64,000 nucleotides of DNA from Streptomyces sp. T12 (GTDB taxonomy: Bacteria > Actinomycetota > Actinomycetes > Streptomycetales > Streptomycetaceae). The stretch lies in contig NZ_CP117866.1 of NCBI RefSeq assembly GCF_028736035.1, positions 4,712,001 through 4,776,000 on the forward strand, written 5' to 3'. The position numbers and the translations under genes are program-made. Shown piece after piece: positions 49,920-57,865 of this stretch. Position 1 is the first letter of the stretch. Every line of letters begins with the position of its first letter. The notes under the pieces are model-generated. The model had not been told where the DNA came from. It worked only from the letters and a program-made list of their open reading frames with translations, and did not search any database.

Positions 49920-50576
49920 ATGAGTCAGGCACTCCCACCTGGGCAGCGATTCTACGAACTCAGCGAGTTGCTAGAAGCCTACGCGAACACCGGCTTCACA
50001 TTCTCCGACACCGCAGAGACCCCAGGCCCTGGCCTGGCCTCTTACCTCAGAATCGCTGCGCGGGACCCTGCGCGCGCATCAATCGCCGTCCATCAAATTG
50101 ACGACCTACTCTCCGTCGGACTCTTCTCCGAAGAGATCGCGGATGATGTAGAGGACCTACAGCACATCCGACCGCCGATGGGCACCAGTGTGGAGGACTG
50201 CCTGCGTATCGCCAGAGACCACCTCCACCGGTTCCTGCAAGACCCGTCACGAGTTCCCCAGATGAACCCACAGAATGCATGGGAATGGAACGAGCGATTC
50301 CCCCACTTGAGCCAATTCCTCGGCGGCTACTTGCACCAAAATTACTCAGAATTCCATAACTCTCCCGAGGAGGCTATCGATGAGTACGTCAGCGAAGCCG
50401 CACCGGAAGACCGTGCACAGGCAGCGCAGGAGATCACCGAACTTCTGACGATGGTGCCCTCGGATCAGGAACTCCACACGGCAACCTCGGCGTTGGGGCT
50501 CGACCTCCTGCCACCGGAAGGGATGTCACTCCGGCAATGGCTGGAGCTGATCCACCAAAGGATCGCTGCGGCGTAG
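49920..50576 (+). CDS. Probable CdiI-type immunity protein, two domains
   Basis: 218 residues, starting 21 bp after the toxin stop with GGAG before the ATG. The C-terminal half (about 95-218) reads RFPHLSQFLGGYLHQNYSEF and NSPEEAIDEYVSEAAPEDRA, then LGLDLLPPEGMSLRQWLELI, the CdiI_2-type CDI immunity pattern. The N-terminal half (about 5-90) has LSELLEAYANTGFTFSDTAE and AVHQIDDLLSVGLFSEEIAD, then MGTSVEDCLRIARDHLHRFL, resembling another CDI immunity family. So one protein appears to carry two immunity modules, perhaps for two toxins or from a gene fusion. Base composition is unlike the host genes nearby. Direct neighbour of an RNase A-like toxin, so immunity is a strong inference. Confidence 0.8.
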   Translation: MSQALPPGQRFYELSELLEAYANTGFTFSDTAETPGPGLASYLRIAARDPARASIAVHQIDDLLSVGLFSEEIADDVEDLQHIRPPMGTSVEDCLRIARDHLHRFLQDPSRVPQMNPQNAWEWNERFPHLSQFLGGYLHQNYSEFHNSPEEAIDEYVSEAAPEDRAQAAQEITELLTMVPSDQELHTATSALGLDLLPPEGMSLRQWLELIHQRIAAA

Positions 50577-50586
50577 TGAATCAGCC

Positions 50587-50755
50587 ATGATCTGGACCTA
50601 CTGCGAGCAGTGGAGCAACCTCGCCGAGACGCCCATGAACCCGCTGACACCCGAGCAGGCTCAGGCCCGGCACGCATCCGGAGAGTTGTACACCGCAGTC
50701 GCCTCCCCCGCCGAGCAGTCCGCACCGGCCCTGCGGGTGGCGATGCGACTGGACG
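50587..50755 (+). pseudogene. 5' fragment of an unidentified gene behind the immunity gene
   Basis: ATG 50587 opens MIWTYCEQWSNLAETPMNPL, TPEQAQARHASGELYTAVAS, PAEQSAPALRVAMRLD, which looks like the N-terminus of a Streptomyces hypothetical family, and then runs at about 50755 into antisense of a sacsin-like fragment. It starts 10 bp after the immunity stop, so it may once have been a further immunity-type gene. The name of the family is not known to me. Confidence 0.5.
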
Positions 50756-50890
50756 TCCCGCAGGGTGAGCCGCATCCTTCCGACCACCCCCGCCCTCGCC
50801 GCGGCATCAGCGGCGTTCTGAGCGAACTCGACGACGAACCGGTGCCGGTACCCCCCGAGGAGCGCGGGGCGCCACCCCCTCCGGAGGGCC
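50756..50890 (-). pseudogene. Short fragment of a sacsin-like GHKL gene
   Basis: Minus strand reads LLGGYRHRFVVEFAQNAADA, ARAGVVGRMRLTLRDVQSHR HP, matching the N-box region GGYRDRLVVELAQNAADAAA of the large gene at 43568-46723. Only about 40 residues remain and the sense of neighbouring sequence is lost. It faces the fragment above, so a deletion joined the two. Confidence 0.7.
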
Positions 50891-50934
50891 CACCACACGC
50901 TTACCTACGATAATGAGCCAAAGAAAGGGTAAAG

Positions 50935-51318
50935 ATGCCGGACAAGACCTCGCCGCTGTGGTGGCTCTTCGCAGTGCTCAGCGCGGCCGCCTTCATCGCT
51001 GGGATGCTCCCTGGCATGGTCAACCGGCGCCAGAAGATCTTCGCCTCCATGGGCCCCGCGTTCACGTTCCTCGTCCTTCTGGGCTTGGCCGCGGTCTACG
51101 ACGAGTCCGTCACCGAGTGGCTACCCGTCTACAGCGCCGTCCTCATCGCCTGCGCCCTCTGCGTTGTGGGCCACTGGAAGGCCCTGCGCACCTTCATGAC
51201 CTGGCGAGCGGGAAACCCCGGCAGGCCGGACAGCGAGGGCCCTGGAACCCCCTGGATCCTCCAGCTCGCCCTCACCCTGCCGGTGTGCCTGGTCGGGGCG
51301 ATCACATACGTCCGCTGA
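50935..51318 (+). CDS. 127-residue four-TM protein, unknown
   Basis: ATG 50935 with AAAGGG upstream. Hydrophobic helices LWWLFAVLSAAAFIAGMLPG, AFTFLVLLGLAAVYD, VYSAVLIACALCVVGHW and ILQLALTLPVCLVGAITYVR. Not recognised. It follows the toxin/immunity cassette but has its own ribosome site and a gap with broken genes, so a link is uncertain. Confidence 0.65.
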   Translation: MPDKTSPLWWLFAVLSAAAFIAGMLPGMVNRRQKIFASMGPAFTFLVLLGLAAVYDESVTEWLPVYSAVLIACALCVVGHWKALRTFMTWRAGNPGRPDSEGPGTPWILQLALTLPVCLVGAITYVR

Positions 51319-51324
51319 CGCAGT

Positions 51325-51534
51325 TCATCGCGTCGCGTACGACACGAAGTCGACCCAGGCCTGCGGCGCGAGGGCGAGGCAGGGGCCGGCGTCGCTGTGC
51401 TTGGAGTCGCGGACGTGGATCGTGCGGGGCGCTACCGCGATTTCGACGCACGAGTCGCCCTCGCTGCTGCTGCTGTAGCTGCTCTTGAACCACACCAGCT
51501 CGGGGGCGTTCCCGGCCGAGGTGTTGCGGATCAT
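51325..51534 (-). CDS. DUF397 protein
   Basis: 69 residues: LVWFKSSYSSSSEGDSCVEI and VAPRTIHVRDSKHSDAGPCL, WVDFVSYA, the exact DUF397 form. DUF397 proteins always follow XRE regulators and modulate them (BldB-related Streptomyces systems). ATGA overlap with the XRE gene upstream. Confidence 0.95.
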   Translation of the reverse strand: MIRNTSAGNAPELVWFKSSYSSSSEGDSCVEIAVAPRTIHVRDSKHSDAGPCLALAPQAWVDFVSYATR

Positions 51535-52406
51535 GTTTCCCCCAGCAGTTGCTCGATGAAGGCAGTCGACTCACGCGGTGTGAGAGCCTGCGCCCGGATG
51601 ATGCCATACCTCAGTTCAAGGATACGGAGCTGCTTGGGTTCGGAGACCGGGCGTCCGTTGGCCATGGCTGGCGAACGCCCCACTGCCGAACCATCCTCGA
51701 ACTTCAGCACCTCGATTCCACCGGCCAGTCCGGCGTGCTCCTCCCGATCCATCGGCATCACCTGAAGCTCGACGTTCCGCGACTCCCCCGCCTCCAGTAG
51801 ATGTTCGAGCTGGCGACGCAACGCCCCCCTGCCTCCGAGCGGACGCCGCAGCGTCCACTCCTCCAAGACGAAGCTGAGTTCAGGCGCGGGGTCCCGCTCG
51901 AACACGGCCTTGCGGGCCACGCGCGCCGCGATGAACCGCTCCACCTCGTCCTCTGTGTAAGCGGGGCGCCGCATCAGGAGGAGCCCGCGTGCGTACTCCG
52001 GCGTCTGCAACAGACCGTGGACGTTCAGCGGATCGTAGAGCTGGAGCTCGACCGCCTTGGCCTCCATCTCCCCCAGCGCCCGCACCTTCTTCGGGTACCG
52101 GACCCTCTTCACGTCCTCCCACGCAGCGGCGATGAGCCCGCCCGCGTCCAACACCTCGTCGGCTTTGTCCAGGTACTCCTGCCGAGGAATCCGCTTCCCA
52201 CCCTCGATCTTGTAGACGAGGTCCTCGCCGTACCCCACCGCTCTCCCGAAGTCCGCGGCCCGCATCCCCACCGCCTCCCGCCGCAGCTTCAGCTGTCGCC
52301 CGACGGTCGCGATGACCGCGACTCCCCACTCGTCGTCCGGATCCACCTCCCACCCCGGCTCGTCCGCCTCCGTCTTGAGCCGTCCGGCATCCACCTCGAC
52401 CGACAT
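51531..52406 (-). CDS. XRE-family regulator with DUF5753 domain
   Basis: 291 residues. HTH at about residues 38-95 (GRQLKLRREAVGMRAADFGR, AVGYGEDLVYKIEGGKRIPR), then the DUF5753 domain (YDPLNVHGLLQTPEYARGLL, APELSFVLEEWTLRRPLGGR, VLKFEDGSAVGRSPAM). ATG 52406 has GGAGGGG upstream. Coupled to DUF397 and divergent from a HATPase protein: the standard Streptomyces three-gene set that controls development-linked or secondary-metabolism genes. Confidence 0.95.
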   Translation of the reverse strand: MSVEVDAGRLKTEADEPGWEVDPDDEWGVAVIATVGRQLKLRREAVGMRAADFGRAVGYGEDLVYKIEGGKRIPRQEYLDKADEVLDAGGLIAAAWEDVKRVRYPKKVRALGEMEAKAVELQLYDPLNVHGLLQTPEYARGLLLMRRPAYTEDEVERFIAARVARKAVFERDPAPELSFVLEEWTLRRPLGGRGALRRQLEHLLEAGESRNVELQVMPMDREEHAGLAGGIEVLKFEDGSAVGRSPAMANGRPVSEPKQLRILELRYGIIRAQALTPRESTAFIEQLLGET

Positions 52407-52523
52407 CCCGTACCCCTCCGTCGTACCGCCGCAATGCAGCAGCGCCCTACCCGCACGCCCGCCCCGACAGCCCGGACACGACCGGACAAGCTCCGGACAG
52501 TCACCGTACGCACCCGCTGAGTC

Positions 52524-52535
52524 ACTGTTCACAGT
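52524..52535. promoter_or_regulatory. Operator between the XRE and HATPase genes
   Basis: ACTGT-TC-ACAGT, perfect 5-bp arms, mid-way between the divergent genes, flanked by two CGCTGAGT(C/G)A copies (52514 and 52551). Likely the target of the XRE regulator. Confidence 0.55.
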
Positions 52536-52561
52536 AAGCACGCACGGCCACGCTGAGTGAC

Positions 52562-53056
52562 GTGAATCAGGAAACCGCCGCCCCCACGCCCCCACTCACC
52601 CAACTCGACAACCACATCCGCAACTTCAGCGTGCAGCTGTCCCCCACCCCACGCGGCGCCCGCCTCGCCCGCCTCCTGGCCACCGAACAACTCCGCAGCT
52701 GGGGCCTGCCATTGGACCGAGCAGCACACGTGGTCGCCGAGCTGGCAGCCAACGCCGTCACCCACGGCCGCATCCCCGGCCGGGACTTCCTCCTGCTCCT
52801 CTACGTAGTCGGCGACACCGTCCGTATCGAGGTCACGGACACATGCGGTGACCGCCTCCCGCACCCCCAACCCCCCGCCCCCGAGGCCGAGTCGGGCCGC
52901 GGACTTCTCCTGGTGGAGGCGTTCGCCGACCGCTGGGGATTCACCGAAGGCCCCGCCCCGCGCAAGACCGTGTGGGCCGAAGTCACTCTCCCGCCGATCC
53001 CCGGAAATCCGCGCTCCGGTGGCTCGAGCGGTCTCCCCCAAGAAACACGAAGGTGA
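52562..53056 (+). CDS. HATPase_c_2 regulatory kinase (RsbW/anti-sigma-like)
   Basis: 164 residues from GTG 52562. N box VVAELAANAVTHG (about residues 57-69), G1-like DTCGDRLPHPQPP, G2-like ESGRGLLLVEAFADRWGF. This is the Bergerat-fold family of Streptomyces regulatory ATPases that accompany XRE/DUF397 genes. No RBS of note (leaderless possible). A Pro-rich loop sits where other members have a short ATP lid. Confidence 0.92.
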   Translation: MNQETAAPTPPLTQLDNHIRNFSVQLSPTPRGARLARLLATEQLRSWGLPLDRAAHVVAELAANAVTHGRIPGRDFLLLLYVVGDTVRIEVTDTCGDRLPHPQPPAPEAESGRGLLLVEAFADRWGFTEGPAPRKTVWAEVTLPPIPGNPRSGGSSGLPQETRR

Positions 53057-53104
53057 AAGAACCCGACCAAACCCCACCCCTCCCTCCCGCCCCCGGCGCA
53101 AACT

Positions 53105-53118
53105 CACCCGCCCGGGTG
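53105..53118. promoter_or_regulatory. Inverted repeat upstream of the winged-helix gene
   Basis: CACCCG-CC-CGGGTG, perfect 6-bp arms, 142 bp before the winged-helix gene start and after the HATPase stop. Operator or terminator; not assignable. Confidence 0.35.
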
Positions 53119-53259
53119 AACATCACCAACTCGGCTGGATTCGGGACAGGTTGCCTGCCTTACGCTCGCCGCAACACAACCGCAGACATGCGACGGCCCC
53201 CGCCGGGACGGCAATCCCAGTGCGAGGGCCTGACCACCGAGGAAGGTAAGGACTTCCCG

Positions 53260-54123
53260 ATGGATACGCAGAACCCTAGCGCGCCCCCGCGTGCCCAGTC
53301 CCGGCTTGCCGCCAACAACAAGCCGAACCAGCGGCACCCTCACTCCGGCGGCGGCCTCGTCCACGACCACACCCGCCACACCACCCGCTTCACGGTGATC
53401 GGCAACCACCTCGCCCAACACCCGGAACTGTCCGGCCTCGCGATCGGGCTCGCCGTTTACATCCAGTCCCTCCCCGCGGGCGCCCGCGTCGACATCAAGA
53501 CCCTCGCGGCCCGCTTCCCCGAGGGCACGACCCGTATCGCCGCCGCCCTGCGCGAGCTGGAGACCCACGGCTACCTGCGCCGCGAACGCCGACGCACCCC
53601 CGCCGGCCGCATCGTCACCCGCACGATCTCCTGCAACCAGCCCGGCCACCGCCACGCCCAGGACCACCCGGCCCCACCCCGGAAGAAGCGCAACCCGGCA
53701 CCCCGCAAACCCCTCCCCGCGGTACCCCAACCCGCCTACCCGGCCCCCACCCTCCTCCAGACGGCCACCGACCTCCTCGCAGACCTCCGCCACCACGACC
53801 CCCGCCTGCTGCTCAGCGAGCGCGACGCAGCACACCTGGCCCCCGGCGTCGCGGCCTGGCTGGAACGGGACCTCACCCCCACCGCCGTACGCCACACCCT
53901 GACCACCGACCTGCCACCCGAGCCCTTGTGCCGACCGGCAGCCCTCCTGGCCCACCGCCTCACCACCCAGCTGCCACCCCCACCCCCATTGCGCGCACCC
54001 GCACCACCGCCGCCCGTCCGGCACCCCTTCCAGACCTGCGAAGGCTGCGACCGCGCCTTCCGGGCACCGCTGCCCGGCAGCTGCCGCGCCTGCCGTACGC
54101 CCGATCCCGCGCAGGCCGCCTGA
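53260..54123 (+). CDS. Winged-helix DNA-binding protein with C-terminal zinc-ribbon-like motif
   Basis: 287 residues. A winged helix at about 45-125 (LSGLAIGLAVYIQSLPAGAR, LAARFPEGTTRIAAALRELE, HGYLRRERRRTPAGRIV), of the type often seen in Streptomyces helix-turn-helix proteins of unclear role. Long Pro-rich region, a helical part (LLQTATDLLADLRHHDPRLL) and a C-terminal CEGCDRAFRAPLPGSCRACR with CxxC pairs that may bind Zn. Start ATG 53260 with GAGGAAGG. Target genes unknown. Confidence 0.8.
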   Translation: MDTQNPSAPPRAQSRLAANNKPNQRHPHSGGGLVHDHTRHTTRFTVIGNHLAQHPELSGLAIGLAVYIQSLPAGARVDIKTLAARFPEGTTRIAAALRELETHGYLRRERRRTPAGRIVTRTISCNQPGHRHAQDHPAPPRKKRNPAPRKPLPAVPQPAYPAPTLLQTATDLLADLRHHDPRLLLSERDAAHLAPGVAAWLERDLTPTAVRHTLTTDLPPEPLCRPAALLAHRLTTQLPPPPPLRAPAPPPPVRHPFQTCEGCDRAFRAPLPGSCRACRTPDPAQAA

Positions 54124-54163
54124 GCGGCTGCCTCGTACCCAACGAAAGGCCCGAAACCGCACC

Positions 54164-55036
54164 ATGGTCAGCTCGTCCCACGAGGCGATGCACCGCATCT
54201 TCCAGGACTATCCGGGGCTCTTCTCCGGGGTCTCCGAGGTGCTGGGCATCGACTTCTCCCCGCCCACCTCGGTCACCGTCCTGCCCAACGACCTCACCGA
54301 GACCAGCCCGGTCGAACGCCGTGTGGACACACTCGTACGGTTGGAGACGGAGGACGACGAGCCGTTGCTCCTCGCGATCGAGGCCCAAGGCCGGCAGGAC
54401 CCGGACAAGCCCGCGAGCTGGGCGTACTACGCCTCGTACCTGCTCACGAAGTACCGGCTGCAGCCGATGCTGCTGGTCGTCTGCCAGGACCGCGCCACCG
54501 CGGAATGGGCCGCTCGCCCGGTCGACTTCGGCCCTCGCCAGTGGCCCCTGCTCACCCTGCGCCCGCTGGTCGCGGGACCGCACAACATGCCAGTGATCAC
54601 CGACCCGGCCGAGGTCCGCAAGGACCTCGCGCTCGCCACACTGTCCGCGATCACCCACGCCAAGAATCCGGACGTCGGGGCCATACTGAAGGCAGTGACG
54701 ACCGTGCTGCGGGACACACCGCAGGCCATCGCCGAACCGATCACCGAACTCATCTCACAAGGCTTGGGCAAGCACCCGGCCGCGGAACTCTGGAGGAACC
54801 TGGTGGCCGTGGACCTCTCCTTCTACAAGTCGTACATCGCAGAAGAGATCCGGGCCGAGGGCGAGGCACGACGTGCCGCCAAGGACGTCCTGGCTGTCCT
54901 GGCTGAACGAGGCATCGACGTCCCGGAAGACGCTCGTGAGCGCATCACCGGGTGTGACGACCTGGAGATCCTGGACCGCTGGCACCGTCGCGCCGTCACC
55001 GCCCCGACAGCAGAAGAAATCTTCGAAGCCGAGTAG
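54164..55036 (+). CDS. Rpn/YhgA-like PD-(D/E)XK nuclease family protein
   Basis: 290 residues. N-terminal motif VERRVDTLVRLETEDDEPLL with LAIEAQGRQDPDK gives the D...ExQ core of the Rpn (recombination-promoting nuclease)-like fold; the region AYYASYLLTKYRLQPMLLVV is the next strand-helix. The C-terminus is helical (AEEIRAEGEARRAAKDVLAV). Streptomyces carry many copies of this family; often described as transposase-like, without evidence for transposition. Follows the winged-helix gene by 40 bp. Confidence 0.8.
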   Translation: MVSSSHEAMHRIFQDYPGLFSGVSEVLGIDFSPPTSVTVLPNDLTETSPVERRVDTLVRLETEDDEPLLLAIEAQGRQDPDKPASWAYYASYLLTKYRLQPMLLVVCQDRATAEWAARPVDFGPRQWPLLTLRPLVAGPHNMPVITDPAEVRKDLALATLSAITHAKNPDVGAILKAVTTVLRDTPQAIAEPITELISQGLGKHPAAELWRNLVAVDLSFYKSYIAEEIRAEGEARRAAKDVLAVLAERGIDVPEDARERITGCDDLEILDRWHRRAVTAPTAEEIFEAE

Positions 55037-55071
55037 TCAGCAGTCACAGTCGGCGGAGCGGGCGGACCTCC

Positions 55072-55998
55072 CTACGAGTGCCCCAGTTCCGCCGCATCCT
55101 CGTCGGAGACGACCGACACCGACCCCGAATCCGCCGCCGGCCGCAGCGGGAACGGATCCACCCGCGTCTCGTCGATCACCGGCGGAGCCGGACGCGGCGG
55201 CGCGGGCATCACCGCGGCCTCGGAGTGGCCTCCGCAGCCGTACGTCAGGGACACGACCCGGCCGTCGGCCGGGGAGAACTCGTTCGCGCAGACGCCGAAG
55301 GCCTGCCCCAGGGAGCCGCCGATGGGGGCCAGGAAGCCGCAGGTGACGCACGAGGCCGGGGCCGCCTGGGCCATCGGGGTCTTCGCGCCGTACGACTCCT
55401 CCCAGCGGTCCGCGGCGACGTGCAGGCCGTAGCGGGACAGGACGCGGGCGCGGCGCATGCCCAGTTCCTCCGCCACCGCGGCGATCGAGCCCCGGGAGGG
55501 GGCCATCGGCAGGTCCGCCGGGACACCCGCCGTGACGTCGGCGTCCTCCGCCTCCACCAGCTCCGCCATCTCGTGGGAGACGGCCGAACTCGGCACCGGC
55601 TCGTCCTCGCCCGAGAAGCCGGGCTCCAGGCGCAGGTCCTCGGCGTCCGTGGGGAGCAGGTCACCCGGGCCCATGTCGCCAGGGCGGAGCCGCTCGCTCC
55701 ACGGCACCCACTCCGGAGCCAGCAGCGCGTCCGGACCCGGCAGCAGGACCACCTCGTCCAGCGTCACGACCTTCGCGCGCGACGCCCTCGCCACCGTCAC
55801 CGCCCAGCGCCAGCCGCGGTACCCGAGTTCCTTGCACTCGAAGAAGTGCGTGACAACGCGGTCGCCCTCGGAGACCAGACCCGCGTGCTCGCCCACGACG
55901 CCGGGCGCGGCGGCCTCCTCGGCTGCGCTGCGCGCGAGGTCGACCGCCTCGGCGCACAGACGGTCGGGGGTGCGGCTTCGCGTTGTCGCTGCGCTCAC
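55072..55998 (-). CDS. DUF3027 protein
   Basis: 308 residues, actinobacterial DUF3027. Conserved parts: GRVVTHFFECKELGYRGWRW-like DRVVTHFFECKELGYRGWRW, VVLLPGPDALLAPEWVPWSE, GMRRARVLSRYGLHVAADRW, CVTCGFLAPIGGSLGQAFGV C (CxxC, possible Zn). Function unknown. ATG 55998 at the divergent promoter shared with the MFS gene. Confidence 0.93.
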   Translation of the reverse strand: MSAATTRSRTPDRLCAEAVDLARSAAEEAAAPGVVGEHAGLVSEGDRVVTHFFECKELGYRGWRWAVTVARASRAKVVTLDEVVLLPGPDALLAPEWVPWSERLRPGDMGPGDLLPTDAEDLRLEPGFSGEDEPVPSSAVSHEMAELVEAEDADVTAGVPADLPMAPSRGSIAAVAEELGMRRARVLSRYGLHVAADRWEESYGAKTPMAQAAPASCVTCGFLAPIGGSLGQAFGVCANEFSPADGRVVSLTYGCGGHSEAAVMPAPPRPAPPVIDETRVDPFPLRPAADSGSVSVVSDEDAAELGHS

Positions 55999-56333
55999 AG
56001 GTATCGCTTCTCTCCTACGCCGTCTCTCGGGTGCGGTGCCTTAAGGCGGTGGAGCGAACGGAGCGGACCTGTGGGCCGCGTCGACATCCGCATCCGAATC
56101 GCGCTCGGGCGCACCTACATCATCCATTGTGCGGGATGGCTGAGATATGCACGCTACCTGTTCGCGAGCGCTGGGCCTACACCGACGGCCCTTTCACCGC
56201 TGCGCGGCGGGTGCCCAAACCGTGCCTGAACCGTGCCTGCGAACCGAGAGTCGCCCCCGGCCGACCCGAGACCTTGCCCTCCATACGCGCCGTAACCGCA
56301 CTACCCACCCCCATCTCGGGGCACTATTGCGTC
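55999..56333. other. Divergent intergenic region, no gene seen
   Basis: Contains two direct repeats AACCGTGCCTG (about 56218-56240) and a CACTATTGCGTC just before the MFS start that may be a -10 for leaderless transcription. No open reading frame with coding character. Confidence 0.5.
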
Positions 56334-57761
56334 GTGGCAACCGCGAAGCCGCCCCAAGGAGCCACCGGTGTCGGTGGGGCCAAGGGGGGCCGGAATCGAG
56401 GTGGCGGATCGGGCCGGAGGCGCGGCTCCTTCCGCTCGGTCGGCCGTGCCCTGCACTTCCCGTTCACCGGCACCGCCCGCGGTATCCGCAAGGCCACCCA
56501 CGCGCATGGCGCCGGCGAGTCCGGCCTCGGCAAGCTGATCGAGCTGCACGCGGTGAACGGCGCCGGGGACATGATGATCACCGTCGCCCTCGCCTCCACC
56601 GTCTTCTTCTCCGTCCCCACCGACGAGGCCCGCGGCCGGGTCGCGCTCTACCTCGGCATCACCATGGCGCCGTTCACCGTCCTGGCGCCCGTGATCGGCC
56701 CCCTCCTCGACCGTCTCCCCCACGGCCGCCGCGCCGCGATGGCCGGCGCCATGTTCGCGCGGGCGATGCTCGCGCTGGTCCTGTCCGGGGCGGTCGTCAC
56801 CGGCAGCATCGAGCTCTATCCGGCCGCGCTCGGGGTGCTGGTCGCCTCGAAGGCCTACGGCGTCGTCAGAAGCGCCGTGGTGCCCCGGCTGCTGCCACCC
56901 CGCTTCTCCCTGGTGAAGGCCAATTCCCGGGTCACCCTCGGCGGCCTCCTGGCCACCGGCATCGCCGCGCCCATCGGCGCGGGACTCCAGGCGCTCGGCG
57001 CGCGCTATCCGCTGTACGGCGCCTTCGTGATCTTCATCGCCGGTACGTTCCTGTCGTTCACCCTGCCGCCGAAGGTCGACTCGGCCAAGGGCGAGGACAC
57101 CGCGCTGCTGGCGGCCGACGAGCAGCATCTGCACGGGCCGCACCTCAAGCCCGTCAAGCGCCCCGGGCTGCGCACGGTCGGCATCGCCGTCACCCACGCC
57201 CTCGGCGCCAACGCCGCCCTGCGCTGTCTCTCCGGCTTCCTGATCTTCTTCCTCGCGTTCCTGCTGCGCGAGCACCCGATGTCCGGCCAGAGCGCCGCCG
57301 TGTCCCTGGGCATAGTGGCCGCCTCGGCCGGGATCGGGAACGCGTGCGGTACGGCGGTGGGCGCGTGGCTGCGCTCCCGGGCGCCCGAGATCATCATCGT
57401 GACGGTCGTGGGCTTCGTCCTGCTCGCGTCGCTCACGGCCGCGATCTTCTTCGGCGCGATCCTGGTGGCGTTCCTCGCGGCGACCGCCGGGTTCGCGCAG
57501 GCGCTGGCCAAGCTGTCGCTGGACGCGCTGATCCAGCGGGACGTGCCCGAGCTGGTCCGTACGTCGGCGTTCGCGCGCTCCGAGACGCTGCTGCAGGTGG
57601 CCTGGGTACTCGGCGGCGCGATCGGCATCGTGCTGCCGCTGAGGGGCTCCCTGGGCCTGCTGGTCGGCGCGGGGATCGTCGCCATCGGCTGGCTGACCAC
57701 CATCAAGGGCCTGATCGGCTCGGCCCGGCACGGCGGCCACGCACGGCCGCACGTGGCCTGA
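56334..57761 (+). CDS. MFS transporter, unusual subclass
   Basis: 475 residues from GTG 56334, which begins with a Gly/Arg-rich cytosolic head (GGAKGGRNRGGGSGRRRG). About 12 TM: MMITVALASTVFFSVPTDEA, LYLGITMAPFTVLAPVIGPL LDRLPHGRRAA, KAYGVVRSAVVPRLLPPRFS, ASAGIGNACGTAVGAWLRSR. The LDRLPHGRR loop is the MFS motif after TM2. The frame is open much further upstream, but only in noncoding sequence. Conserved next to DUF3027 in streptomycetes as I recall. Transported compound unknown. Confidence 0.9.
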   Translation: MATAKPPQGATGVGGAKGGRNRGGGSGRRRGSFRSVGRALHFPFTGTARGIRKATHAHGAGESGLGKLIELHAVNGAGDMMITVALASTVFFSVPTDEARGRVALYLGITMAPFTVLAPVIGPLLDRLPHGRRAAMAGAMFARAMLALVLSGAVVTGSIELYPAALGVLVASKAYGVVRSAVVPRLLPPRFSLVKANSRVTLGGLLATGIAAPIGAGLQALGARYPLYGAFVIFIAGTFLSFTLPPKVDSAKGEDTALLAADEQHLHGPHLKPVKRPGLRTVGIAVTHALGANAALRCLSGFLIFFLAFLLREHPMSGQSAAVSLGIVAASAGIGNACGTAVGAWLRSRAPEIIIVTVVGFVLLASLTAAIFFGAILVAFLAATAGFAQALAKLSLDALIQRDVPELVRTSAFARSETLLQVAWVLGGAIGIVLPLRGSLGLLVGAGIVAIGWLTTIKGLIGSARHGGHARPHVA

Positions 57762-57780
57762 CACGCCCCGTCCGCCCGCG

Positions 57781-57826
57781 TGACGTACGGCACGCCGCCC
57801 CCATGACATACGGCACGCCGCCCCCG
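57781..57826. repeat. Two tandem 23-bp repeats
   Basis: TGACGTACGGCACGCCGCCCCC and TGACATACGGCACGCCGCCCCC (each 22-23 bp, one difference) side by side, between the MFS and DUF2771 genes. Confidence 0.8.
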
Positions 57827-57865
57827 CGTAGAGAGAGCGCCACACGGGCCCGATAGCCTTCGCCC

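Noticed and set aside
54164..55036. Transposase annotation for the Rpn-like gene
   Set aside because: Only the nuclease fold is visible; no terminal repeats or target duplications surround the gene.
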